A DNA stretch of 8,361 nt from Massilia sp. Lineage in GTDB: Bacteria; Pseudomonadota; Gammaproteobacteria; Burkholderiales; Burkholderiaceae_D. The translations under genes were made by a program, and so were the position numbers. The notes under the pieces are model-generated. The model searched no databases, had not been told where the DNA came from, and saw nothing but the letters and a program-made list of their open reading frames with translations. Location: the NCBI GenBank assembly GCA_003520365.1, contig DOUW01000312.1, forward strand, positions 390 through 8,750. Reading direction: 5' to 3'. Within the stretch, counting starts at the first letter, position 1, and every line of letters begins with the position of its first letter. Shown here piece after piece: positions 1-7,528 of this stretch.

Positions 1-166
1 ACGGCGGCTGCGGCAGGCCCAGGCGTTCGGCCATTTCCTGTTCGGCAGCGCCCAGGTCGCTGCAGACGGGGGACAGCCGCCGCCGCACGCCCGGGGGCAG
101 CTCGGCGAAGCTGGGCGCGGCCCGTCCCCTGGTCAACAGCCTGTCGAAGAAGCCCATCTTCACCAT
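1..166 (-). CDS. Unrecognised protein, 5' part only (runs off left edge)
   Basis: An open frame on the minus strand continues past base 1, so only the first 55 or so residues are visible. The first possible ATG (166-164) overlaps the stop codon of the upstream membrane-protein gene in the arrangement ATGGTGA, a 7-base overlap typical of translational coupling. A second in-frame ATG lies at 157-155 and would give a start MGFFDRLLTRGR. Neither start has a strong Shine-Dalgarno sequence. The visible part is soluble and rich in Arg, Pro and Ala, with an amphipathic look (RLLTRGRAAPSFAELPPGV, then RRRLSPVCSDLGAAEQEMAE). It has no signal peptide, no membrane segment and no motif I recognise. Because of the overlap it is probably co-transcribed with the BCCT transporter and the membrane protein. 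I cannot assign a function; that it is a real gene is inferred from the overlap and the open frame. Confidence 0.6.
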   Translation of the reverse strand, partial: MVKMGFFDRLLTRGRAAPSFAELPPGVRRRLSPVCSDLGAAEQEMAERLGLPQPP

Positions 167-672
167 CCCGCGCGGTGGAAAGGCAGGATCACGAAGGCCA
201 GCGCCTGCAGCAGCAGCGACAGCAGGATCAGGCGCAAGGCCCAGGTGCGGCGACGCGCGCTGATCGCATTGCCCTGCAGGTAACGCTCGTAGGCGACCGC
301 GTAGCTGGCGGCCAGCATGGCGCGCACGTGGGCTTCTTCCTCCGCGTCGCTGCGGCCTTCGACGTCGTCGAGCAGGTCGACCAGGCGCGGCGGCTCGTGG
401 TAAACGAACAGCCATTCGGCCATCAGCACCTGCCAGGCCGAGGCGAACAGGGCGATCGCCGCGGCGGCCCCGAGCACGAAAATGGCCAGCGTCGACGCCT
501 GGCGCCAGCGCTCCGGATCGACTTCGACCGACAGGCTGCTGAAGGCGAACACGGCGAAGGAAATCGCGGCGACCGGGGTGCTGAGGCTGCCGCGGATCCC
601 TTCGCGGCGCGAGCGCTCGTTCAGGAACAGGGCCTGGACATGCTCCAGGTGAAATTGCGTGATGCGGCGCAT
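160..672 (-). CDS. Small membrane protein of unknown function (170 aa)
   Basis: I do not recognise this family. The protein has three probable transmembrane helices at about residues 32-49, 61-83 and 144-165. A basic N-terminal segment (SRREGIR, 21-27) precedes the first helix. Between helices 2 and 3 is a roughly 60-residue hydrophilic part with an acidic stretch near 99-113 (DLLDDVEGRSDAEEE) and a run AASYAVAYERYLQGNAISARRR leading into helix 3. The positive residues suggest a cytoplasmic N-terminus and cytoplasmic linker. It starts 13 bases after the BCCT stop codon, with GAAGGG about 9 bases before the ATG as a ribosome binding site. The start codon lies inside a strong hairpin, described separately. 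The next gene overlaps its stop, so it is the middle member of a three-gene unit. The topology (two close helices plus a cytoplasmic linker) loosely recalls small helper or effector membrane proteins, but no catalytic motif is visible and I assign no role. Confidence 0.75.
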   Translation of the reverse strand: MRRITQFHLEHVQALFLNERSRREGIRGSLSTPVAAISFAVFAFSSLSVEVDPERWRQASTLAIFVLGAAAAIALFASAWQVLMAEWLFVYHEPPRLVDLLDDVEGRSDAEEEAHVRAMLAASYAVAYERYLQGNAISARRRTWALRLILLSLLLQALAFVILPFHRAGW

Positions 673-685
673 GGGCGTATGCCCT

Positions 686-702
<17 letters not shown>
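663..702 (-). promoter_or_regulatory. Start-codon-trapping hairpin between BCCT gene and next gene
   Basis: Read on the minus strand, TGCGGCGCAT (702-693) and ATGCGCCGCA (672-663) are perfect 10-bp complements separated by 20 bases. Within the spacer, GGGC-ATAC-GCCC (684-673) forms a second small stem that abuts the first. The BCCT stop codon (688-686) sits in the unpaired part. The ATG of the downstream gene (672-670) is the first part of the 3' arm, and part of its GAAGGG ribosome binding site lies in the inner stem. A ribosome terminating at the BCCT stop would melt this structure, so it should couple translation of the two genes. The pairing is seen directly; the coupling role is inferred. 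Confidence 0.55.
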
Positions 703-2671
<1,969 letters not shown>

Positions 2672-2974
2672 CGATTTACTTTCTTTCGCGGCCCTGTGGA
2701 CCGGGATGGCGAGGCCTGGCCCCGCCGGTTGACATGGCCGCCCGATAACGGGCGGGCGTGCGGAAGACGGTACGCACCCGGGCACACACCCCGGCATGCG
2801 CCACGAACACGCCGGACGGCCTGGGGCGGCGCAACCGCGTGTGCGTTCGCCTTCCTCTGTCTTGCCAAGTTTACCACTCGGGCATGCGGGCGCCGGGCAC
2901 GATTGGATGTGCGCGCCATGCAGGGCGGGTGCGCGGCGCCGGTCTTGTTCGCCACGCGGCGGTGGCGATACCCC
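2672..2974. other. Non-coding gap holding the BCCT leader; no clear promoter
   Basis: This 300-base stretch lies between the spoT terminator and the BCCT start. Frames here are open only because of GC richness, and I see no credible gene. On the minus strand TGGTAAACT (2876-2868) could be a weak extended -10 element, but no matching -35 sits upstream of it. A 7-bp hairpin, CCGCCCG-ATAA-CGGGCGG (2738-2755), lies in what would be the BCCT 5' untranslated leader. The BCCT unit must start its own transcript here, since a strong terminator precedes it. The promoter may depend on an activator or an alternative sigma factor, as osmolyte transporters often do, but no operator is evident. Confidence 0.4.
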
Positions 2975-3004
2975 AAAAAAACAGCCCACGCGAGGTGGGC
3001 TGTT
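2975..3004 (-). terminator. Intrinsic terminator of the spoT operon
   Basis: Read on the minus strand, ACAGCCCAC-CTCGC-GTGGGCTGT (3003-2981) is a perfect 9-bp stem with a 5-base loop. It is extended by one A-T pair and followed at once by seven T (2981-2975). It starts 20 bases after the spoT stop codon. The T tract is on the minus strand only, so it acts for spoT and separates it from the BCCT unit. Confidence 0.92.
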
Positions 3005-3023
3005 CGTCCTTTGCGGTGGCGCC

Positions 3024-5261
3024 TCAGGCCCGCTCGCGCTCGACGCGGTTGACGCCCGCCACGCGCCGCAGGTTGCGGATCAGGTGCGCCAGGTGCACCC
3101 GGTCCTTCACCTGGATCGTGAAGCGCAGCTGGGTCATCATGTTCTCGTCGTCCTCGTCCATGCCGACGTAGGTGATGTTGCCGTCCGACTCGCCGATCTC
3201 GGCCGCCACGCGCGCGAGGATGCCCTTTTCGTTGTTGATCAGCAGGCGGATGCGGCAGTCGAAGCGGCGGTTCAGCTCCTCGCCCCACTGCACCGCGATC
3301 CAGCGGTCCGGTTCCTTGGCGCGCAGGCGCTTGGCCGGCAGGCAGTCGGCCGTGTGCACCACCAGGCCCTGGTCGCGGCGCAGCTGGCCGACGATCTGGT
3401 CGCCCGGGATCGGCAGGCAGCACGGCGCCAGCTGGACCGATACGCCTTCGCTGCCGTAGATCGTGACCGGGTCGATGTCGCCGGCCAGCGGCGCGCTCGA
3501 CGGCAGCACGTCGGTTTCGCCTTCCATCAGGCCGAAGATGTGGCGCGCCACCAGCGCCGGCATGCGCTTGCCGATGCCGATGTCGGCGTACAGCTCCTCC
3601 ATCGACTTGGCCGAGGATTCGGCCAGCACCTTGTCGATGGTGGCGGCCGGCAGCTCGGGCTGGACGCCGCGCGCGGCCAGTGCCTGGGCCAGCAGTTCCT
3701 GGCCCAGCTCGACCGATTCGTTGACGTTCACCGTGCGCAGGTGGTGGCGGATCGCCGAGCGCGCCTTGCCGGTGCGGACGTAGTTGAGCCAGGTCGGGCT
3801 CGGGCGCGAGTTCGGGTCGGTGACGATCTCGACGATGTCGCCGTTGTGCAGCTCGGTGCGCAGCGGCTGGGTCTCGTTGTTGATCTTGACCGCGACGCAG
3901 TGGTCGCCGATGCCGGTGTGGATCGAGTAGGCGAAGTCGAGCGCCGTGGCGCCGCGCGGCAGGGCGATGATCTTCGACTTCGGCGTGAACACGTAGACCG
4001 AATCCGGGAACAGGTCGACCTTCACGTGCTCGAGGAACTCGGCCGAGTCGCCGGTCTGCTGCTGGATGTCGAGCAGCGACTGCAGCCAGGCATGGGTGCG
4101 CTGCTGCAGGTCCGACATGTTCTGGTCGCCGGTCTTGTACAGCCAGTGCGCCGCCACGCCGCTCTCCGCGGTGCGGTGCATGTCCTGGGTGCGGATCTGG
4201 AATTCGACCGGGGTGCCGTAGGGGCCGATCAGGGTGGTATGCAGCGACTGGTAGCCGTTGATCTTGCGGATCGCGATGTAGTCCTTGAACTTGCCGGGCA
4301 TCGGCTTGTACAGCCCGTGCAGGGTGCCGAGGGCCACGTAACAGTTCGGGATGCTGTCGACCACGACGCGAAAACCGTACACGTCGAGCACCTGCGAGAA
4401 CGACAGGTGCTTGTTGCGCATCTTTTTATAGATGCCGAACAGGGTTTTCTCGCGGCCGTAGACCTCGGCATGGATGCCGGCCATGGCCAGCGTCTGCTTG
4501 ACCGCCTCGAGGATCTTCTTGACCACCTCGCGGCGGTTGCCGCGCGCCGCCTTGACCGCCTTCGACAAGGTGCGGTAGCGCAGCGGGTAGAGGTGCGAGA
4601 AGGCCAGGTCCTGCAGTTCGCGGTAGATGTTGTTCAGGCCGAGACGGTGCGCGATCGGGACGTAGACTTCCATCGTCTCGCCGGCGATGCGGCGCTTCTT
4701 GGCCGGGACCATCACGCCGAGCGTGCGCATGTTGTGCAGGCGGTCGGCCAGCTTGATCAGGATCACGCGCACGTCGGACGCCATCGCCAGCAGCATCTTG
4801 CGGAAGTTTTCCGCCTGCGCCTCGACCAGGCTCTGGAACTCGATCTTTTCCAGCTTGGACAGGCCGTCGACCAGGTTCGCGACCTGCGGGCCGAAGCGCT
4901 CGATGAGTTCTTCCTTCTTGACGTCCTGGTCTTCGATGACGTCGTGCAGCAGGGCGGCCATGATGGCCTGGGCGTCGAGCTTCCACTCGGCGCAGATCTC
5001 GGCCACCGCGATCGGGTGCGAGATATAGGGTTCGCCCGACTTGCGCACCTGGCCGAGGTGCATCTCGTCCGAGAAGCGATAGGCTTCCTTGACCTTCTTC
5101 AGCTCGACGGGGGTGAGGTATTCGGAGAGTTTATCGACCAGTTGCGTGACCGATGCAACGCCGATGGCCGTAGGCTCGGCGGTTTCTTGCGGCTTGCCCG
5201 GGCGCTTGGCCCGGGCGGGGGGATTGCCTGAATGAGTCGAATCCGGGGTAGACAGGTTCAT
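3024..5261 (-). CDS. spoT: Bifunctional (p)ppGpp synthetase/hydrolase, SpoT/Rel type (745 aa)
   Basis: This is a long RSH protein that makes (p)ppGpp from ATP and GTP/GDP and hydrolyses it, the central enzyme of the stringent response. The HD hydrolase domain spans about 60-210 and is intact: H82 (SHP), H106-D107 in HDVIED, and D173 in KLADRLHNMRTL. The synthetase domain spans about 240-375 with GREKTLFGIYKKM (269-281), DVYGFRVVV, GKFKDYIA (323-330) and NGYQSLHT. The basic KFKD at 324-327 is of the bifunctional RxKD class, not the acidic ExDD class of RelA. Next come a TGS domain (about 420-482), a helical and cysteine region with CCLPIPGD (614-621), H636 and C640, and a C-terminal ACT domain (about 668-742). 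About 38 Pro/Lys-rich residues precede the region matching E. coli SpoT. The ATG at 5261 is the only plausible start, although it lacks a good ribosome binding site. It is last of the yicC-gmk-rpoZ-spoT block, 102 bases after rpoZ, and is followed by a strong terminator. Confidence 0.96.
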   Translation of the reverse strand: MNLSTPDSTHSGNPPARAKRPGKPQETAEPTAIGVASVTQLVDKLSEYLTPVELKKVKEAYRFSDEMHLGQVRKSGEPYISHPIAVAEICAEWKLDAQAIMAALLHDVIEDQDVKKEELIERFGPQVANLVDGLSKLEKIEFQSLVEAQAENFRKMLLAMASDVRVILIKLADRLHNMRTLGVMVPAKKRRIAGETMEVYVPIAHRLGLNNIYRELQDLAFSHLYPLRYRTLSKAVKAARGNRREVVKKILEAVKQTLAMAGIHAEVYGREKTLFGIYKKMRNKHLSFSQVLDVYGFRVVVDSIPNCYVALGTLHGLYKPMPGKFKDYIAIRKINGYQSLHTTLIGPYGTPVEFQIRTQDMHRTAESGVAAHWLYKTGDQNMSDLQQRTHAWLQSLLDIQQQTGDSAEFLEHVKVDLFPDSVYVFTPKSKIIALPRGATALDFAYSIHTGIGDHCVAVKINNETQPLRTELHNGDIVEIVTDPNSRPSPTWLNYVRTGKARSAIRHHLRTVNVNESVELGQELLAQALAARGVQPELPAATIDKVLAESSAKSMEELYADIGIGKRMPALVARHIFGLMEGETDVLPSSAPLAGDIDPVTIYGSEGVSVQLAPCCLPIPGDQIVGQLRRDQGLVVHTADCLPAKRLRAKEPDRWIAVQWGEELNRRFDCRIRLLINNEKGILARVAAEIGESDGNITYVGMDEDDENMMTQLRFTIQVKDRVHLAHLIRNLRRVAGVNRVERERA

Positions 5262-5337
5262 ACGCTATGTCGATCAGCCGCAGTGTGGTGACAGAATAAC
5301 AGAATTACGGGCCGACGATTTTGAGTGCGTGATGAGC

Positions 5338-5352
5338 AGGCCCGGCGGGCCT
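5338..5352 (-). other. Short hairpin just after rpoZ, without a T tract
   Basis: AGGCCC-GCC-GGGCCT is a perfect 6-bp stem with a 3-base loop, 11 bases past the rpoZ stop, in the 102-base gap before spoT. No T run follows it, so it is unlikely to stop transcription. It may instead mark an mRNA stability or processing point between rpoZ and spoT. The rest of the gap shows no recognisable promoter and no good ribosome binding site for spoT. Confidence 0.35.
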
Positions 5353-5363
5353 TGCCCATGTCC

Positions 5364-5567
5364 TTACATCGGCACCTTTTTCAGCATTTCCAGGCCGACT
5401 TTACCGGCAGCAATTTCGCGCAGCGCGACGACGGTCGGCTTGTCCTTGGCTTCGACCTTCGGGGTGTGGCCCTGCAGCAGCTGGCGTGCGCGGTAGGTCG
5501 CGGCCAGGGTCAGCTGGAAGCGGTTCGGGACGTTTTTCAGGCAATCTTCGATGGTGATGCGGGCCAT
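5364..5567 (-). CDS. rpoZ: RNA polymerase omega subunit (67 aa)
   Basis: Omega is a small subunit of RNA polymerase that helps fold and assemble beta'. In Proteobacteria its N-terminus, together with beta', forms a ppGpp-binding site. The sequence [10 protein letters not shown] matches the conserved start. [16 protein letters not shown] (15-30) and [18 protein letters not shown] (41-58) are the family core. At 67 residues it lacks the longer C-terminal tail of the 91-residue E. coli protein; the short form is usual in Betaproteobacteria as I recall. I choose the ATG at 5567 because GGAGT lies 5 bases upstream and the protein then starts MAR. An in-frame ATG four codons earlier (5579) would overlap that ribosome binding site. 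It lies 51 bases after gmk and 102 bases before spoT, the same order as the E. coli spo operon. Confidence 0.96.
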   Translation of the reverse strand: MARITIEDCLKNVPNRFQLTLAATYRARQLLQGHTPKVEAKDKPTVVALREIAAGKVGLEMLKKVPM

Positions 5568-5618
5568 GGTGGACTCCAAATAGATAGAAGTGCGGCGGCG
5601 CGAACGACGCCGCAGACA

Positions 5619-6263
5619 TTACGATTGTTGCAGTGCGTGGATACCCAGTTGGGCAAACAGCGAGGCGTTGCGGGCGGCCTGTTGGGCGAAGCGGCAGCGT
5701 GTCGCTTGGACAATCGCCCGCAGCTCGGCCAGGGCGACGTTGAACTCTTCGTTGATGATAGCATATTCGAACTCGGGAGCGTGAGCGATCTCGCCCCCGG
5801 CGGCCAGCAGGCGGCGCGTGATGATGTGCGGTTCGTCGGTGCCGCGCTTGTGCAGGCGCTCTTCCAGCGCCGCGATCGACGGCGGCAGGATGAAGATGCC
5901 GGCCGCGTCCGGGAACTGCTTCTTGACCTGGCGCGCGCCCTGCCAGTCGATTTCCAGCAGGATGTCGGTGCCGGTCTTCATTTCCTTTTCCACGGTCAGG
6001 CGGCTGGTGCCGTAGTAATTGCCGTGCACCTCGGCCCATTCCAGGAATTCGCCGCGCTCGGCGCGGGCGACGAAGTCCTCGGCGGTGGTGAAGTGGTACT
6101 CGCGGCCGTCCTGCTCGCCCGGACGCGGCGGACGCGTGGTGGTCGAGATCGACAGCTTGATGCCCGGCTCCTGCGCCAGCAGCGCGTTGACCAGGGTCGA
6201 CTTGCCGGCGCCGGAAGGCGCGGCGACGACGAACAGGCTGCCGGAGAAAGCGGTGGTGAGCAT
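5619..6263 (-). CDS. gmk: Guanylate kinase (214 aa)
   Basis: This cytoplasmic enzyme transfers phosphate from ATP to GMP, giving GDP for GTP, nucleic acid and (p)ppGpp synthesis. The P-loop is APSGAGKST at 15-23. The GMP-binding part follows with [11 protein letters not shown] (40-50) and [13 protein letters not shown] (75-87). Then come [14 protein letters not shown] (100-113) and IFILPPS (123-129), and HIITRRL (136-142) in the lid or catalytic-arginine region. Length fits the family (E. coli 207). The ATG at 6263 is preceded by AAAGGA at 7-base spacing. Upstream in-frame codons reach into the palindromic repeat and do not match the family. It is followed at 51 bases by rpoZ. Transcription may come from yicC or from its own promoter in the 180-base gap upstream. 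Some guanylate kinases, notably in Firmicutes, are inhibited by (p)ppGpp; whether this one is cannot be told from sequence. Confidence 0.96.
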   Translation of the reverse strand: MLTTAFSGSLFVVAAPSGAGKSTLVNALLAQEPGIKLSISTTTRPPRPGEQDGREYHFTTAEDFVARAERGEFLEWAEVHGNYYGTSRLTVEKEMKTGTDILLEIDWQGARQVKKQFPDAAGIFILPPSIAALEERLHKRGTDEPHIITRRLLAAGGEIAHAPEFEYAIINEEFNVALAELRAIVQATRCRFAQQAARNASLFAQLGIHALQQS

Positions 6264-6331
6264 GGTGTGTTCCTTTGATTCTGTGTTTTCTTCGATTGCG
6301 GTTTGTTTACCGCGATTATTCATCATATAGC
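6264..6331 (-). promoter_or_regulatory. AT-rich gmk leader, possible weak promoter
   Basis: This short stretch between the palindromic repeat and gmk is clearly more AT-rich than the surrounding DNA. On the minus strand it holds TATGAT and AATAAT, both -10-like, close to the repeat edge. At standard spacing a -35 element would fall inside the repeat and no good hexamer is there, so promoter support is weak. A small hairpin GCGGT-AAACAA-ACCGC (6313-6298) and the gmk ribosome binding site AAAGGA (6276-6271) complete the leader. Confidence 0.3.
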
Positions 6332-6403
6332 TGAACGCGTGGGCACGGGGTGCCCACCCTACGTTTGATGCGGTAGGGTGGGCGCCCCGTGCCCACGCGT
6401 TCA
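6332..6403. repeat. Nested palindrome, REP-doublet (REPIN/BIME-like) element
   Basis: Two 31-base arms (6332-6362 and 6373-6403) are complementary at 30 of 31 positions around a 10-base loop; the single mismatch (T6351/G6384) is a G-U pair in plus-strand RNA. Each arm is itself a hairpin: GTGGGCAC-GGG-GTGCCCAC (6339-6357, perfect) on the left, and a copy with one G-T wobble (6378-6396) on the right. Read outward from the centre on either strand, each arm begins with GTAG directly before its hairpin, the tetranucleotide known at the foot of many REP sequences mobilised by RAYT (Y1-like) transposases. It lies between yicC and gmk. No transposase is nearby, so if it is a REPIN it moves in trans. 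Confidence 0.7.
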
Positions 6404-6404
6404 A

Positions 6405-6428
6405 GCGGCGCTAAAAAAGCCACGCCGC
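6405..6428 (-). terminator. Possible yicC terminator with U-rich loop (weak)
   Basis: GCGGCG (6405-6410) pairs with CGCCGC (6423-6428), 15 bases beyond the yicC stop. On the minus strand the six T lie in the 12-base loop, not after the stem, so this is not a canonical intrinsic terminator. In yicC mRNA it would be followed directly by the long palindrome, and the two together may shorten or protect the yicC transcript. Confidence 0.3.
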
Positions 6429-6443
6429 CAATTCAAATTGTAC

Positions 6444-7346
6444 TTACTCCAGGTTCTGCACCTGCTCGCGCATCTGCTCGATGAGCAGCTTCAGCTCCAT
6501 CGAGGCGTCCGCCAGCTCCTTGACCGAGGCCTTGGCGCCGAGCGTGTTCGCTTCGCGGTTCAGCTCCTGCATCATGAAGTCCAGGCGCTTGCCGACCTGG
6601 CCGCCTTTCTTCAGGATGTGGCGGGTCTCGTTCAGGTGGGCCGACAGGCGCGACAGCTCTTCCGAGACGTCGATGCGGATGCCGTACAGCGTCACTTCCT
6701 GGCGGATGCGCTCGAACACTTCCTGGCGCGTCAAGGTCGACGGGTTGCCGTGGCCGGCCAGGCCCAGCGCGTCCTGCATACGCTCGACCGCCTTTTGCTG
6801 GAACTGGGAAATGACCTGCGGGATCAAGGGGGTGATGCGCCTGACGATCGCTTCCATCGCGTCGATGCGCGACACCAGCATGGCTTCCAGCGCCGCGCCT
6901 TCGCGCTTGCGGCTCTCGACGAAAGCGGCGATGGTCTTCGCGGTGAGGGCGGCCACGTCGGCCTGCAGCGACTCCTGGCCGATGTGCGATTCCTCGATCA
7001 CGCCGGGCCAGCGCAACAGCTCGGCGACCGACATTGGGGACGCCTGGGCGAAGTGGCGGCTGACCTCGCCCTGCAGCCGCGCCAGGTCGGCCAGCAGTTC
7101 CTGGTTCAGCGCCTGGGTGCCGCCGCTGGCCTTGCGGCCGAAGGACAGTCGGGCTTCGACTTTGCCGCGGGTGATGGCGGCCATGATCGCGGCGCGCAGG
7201 TCCGGTTCCAGCGCGCGCAGCTCGTCGTTGATGCGGAACTGAAGATCGAGAAAGCGCGAATTGACGCTCTTGATTTCGATCGTGAGGGTGCCGGCAGCGC
7301 CTTCGCTGGTGGCAACCGCATAACCTGTCATGCTTGAAATGCTCAA
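6444..7346 (-). CDS. yicC: YicC-family endoribonuclease (300 aa)
   Basis: The YicC/YloC family is conserved in bacteria and has been reported to be endoribonucleases; E. coli YicC was linked to decay of small RNAs such as RyhB. Seen here are the N-terminal domain with SSMTGYAVAT (4-13), EIKSVNSRFLDLQFR (24-38) and RGKVEARL (60-67), and the C-terminal domain (about 224-300) with the family motif GKRLDFMMQELNRE (252-265) and NTLGAKA. Length is close to the usual 290. I choose a TTG start at 7346. It has GGGGA 5 bases upstream and gives MSISSMTGYA, keeping the residues before SMTG that the family shares (M-I-x-SMTG). The ATG at 7331 would drop them and lacks a ribosome binding site; the ATG at 7397 adds unconserved residues. 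It heads the block yicC-gmk-rpoZ-spoT and is divergent from the kinase gene. Confidence 0.93.
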   Translation of the reverse strand: MSISSMTGYAVATSEGAAGTLTIEIKSVNSRFLDLQFRINDELRALEPDLRAAIMAAITRGKVEARLSFGRKASGGTQALNQELLADLARLQGEVSRHFAQASPMSVAELLRWPGVIEESHIGQESLQADVAALTAKTIAAFVESRKREGAALEAMLVSRIDAMEAIVRRITPLIPQVISQFQQKAVERMQDALGLAGHGNPSTLTRQEVFERIRQEVTLYGIRIDVSEELSRLSAHLNETRHILKKGGQVGKRLDFMMQELNREANTLGAKASVKELADASMELKLLIEQMREQVQNLE

Positions 7347-7471
7347 TGGAGTCCCCGGTTTGTAGAGCGTCTGTACAACTCCCCTAGCGGCCTGCATTCG
7401 TCTCGCCGTATTGACGTTTTGTCCGCGGCGATGCGCCAGGTGCTGAGGTTGTTGCTGGACGCTCTTTATTC

Positions 7472-7500
7472 TTTACAAAGCCGACATTTATCCACACAAT
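7472..7500 (+). promoter_or_regulatory. Candidate sigma-70 promoter for the kinase gene
   Basis: TTTACA (7472-7477) matches the -35 consensus at five of six positions, and CACAAT (7495-7500) matches the -10 at four of six, with an exact 17-base spacer. It sits in the most AT-rich part of the gap and would start transcription near 7507, about 20 bases before the kinase ATG. Confidence 0.4.
7488..7496 (+). promoter_or_regulatory. Perfect DnaA-box sequence TTATCCACA
   Basis: The nonamer TTATCCACA is identical to the strong consensus binding site of the initiator DnaA. It lies between the -35 and -10 of the candidate kinase promoter and overlaps the first bases of the -10, a position from which a bound protein would block RNA polymerase. 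I found no second box nearby, so this is not an origin. A chance match cannot be ruled out. Confidence 0.45.
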
Positions 7501-7528
7501 CGCCGTGTTATGCAAGGAACTCTTCAGT

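Larger units (their letters stand above)
7347..7528. other. Divergent intergenic region between yicC and the kinase gene
   Basis: This 182-base region must carry both divergent promoters. The kinase-side half (7461-7500) is distinctly AT-rich and holds the best promoter candidate and the DnaA-box sequence listed separately. On the yicC side no convincing minus-strand -35/-10 pair is visible. A 5-bp inverted repeat TTGTA/TACAA (near 7359-7379) could be a small operator or chance. No small gene is evident. Confidence 0.5.

Noticed and set aside
2729..2734. Perfect TTGACA on the plus strand in the BCCT leader
   Set aside because: No -10-like sequence follows at 16-18 bases, and no plus-strand gene lies downstream.
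2672..2989. In-frame extension of the BCCT gene by 106 codons
   Set aside because: It would start inside the spoT terminator hairpin. It is Cys/Pro/Arg-rich and not protein-like, and the family N-terminus fits the ATG at 2671.
2796..5231. An 811-codon open frame on the plus strand opposite spoT
   Set aside because: It is the antisense shadow of a high-GC gene. Its product is a low-information mix of Arg, Asp, Val, Ala and Leu with no domain, while the opposite strand encodes a full SpoT.
6264..6404. In-frame extension of gmk upstream of 6263
   Set aside because: It crosses the palindromic repeat, has no family match, and the strong AAAGGA ribosome binding site serves 6263.
7488..7496. A replication origin at the DnaA box
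   Set aside because: Only one box is present, with no cluster, no AT-rich unwinding element, and no dnaA, dnaN, parA or parB nearby.
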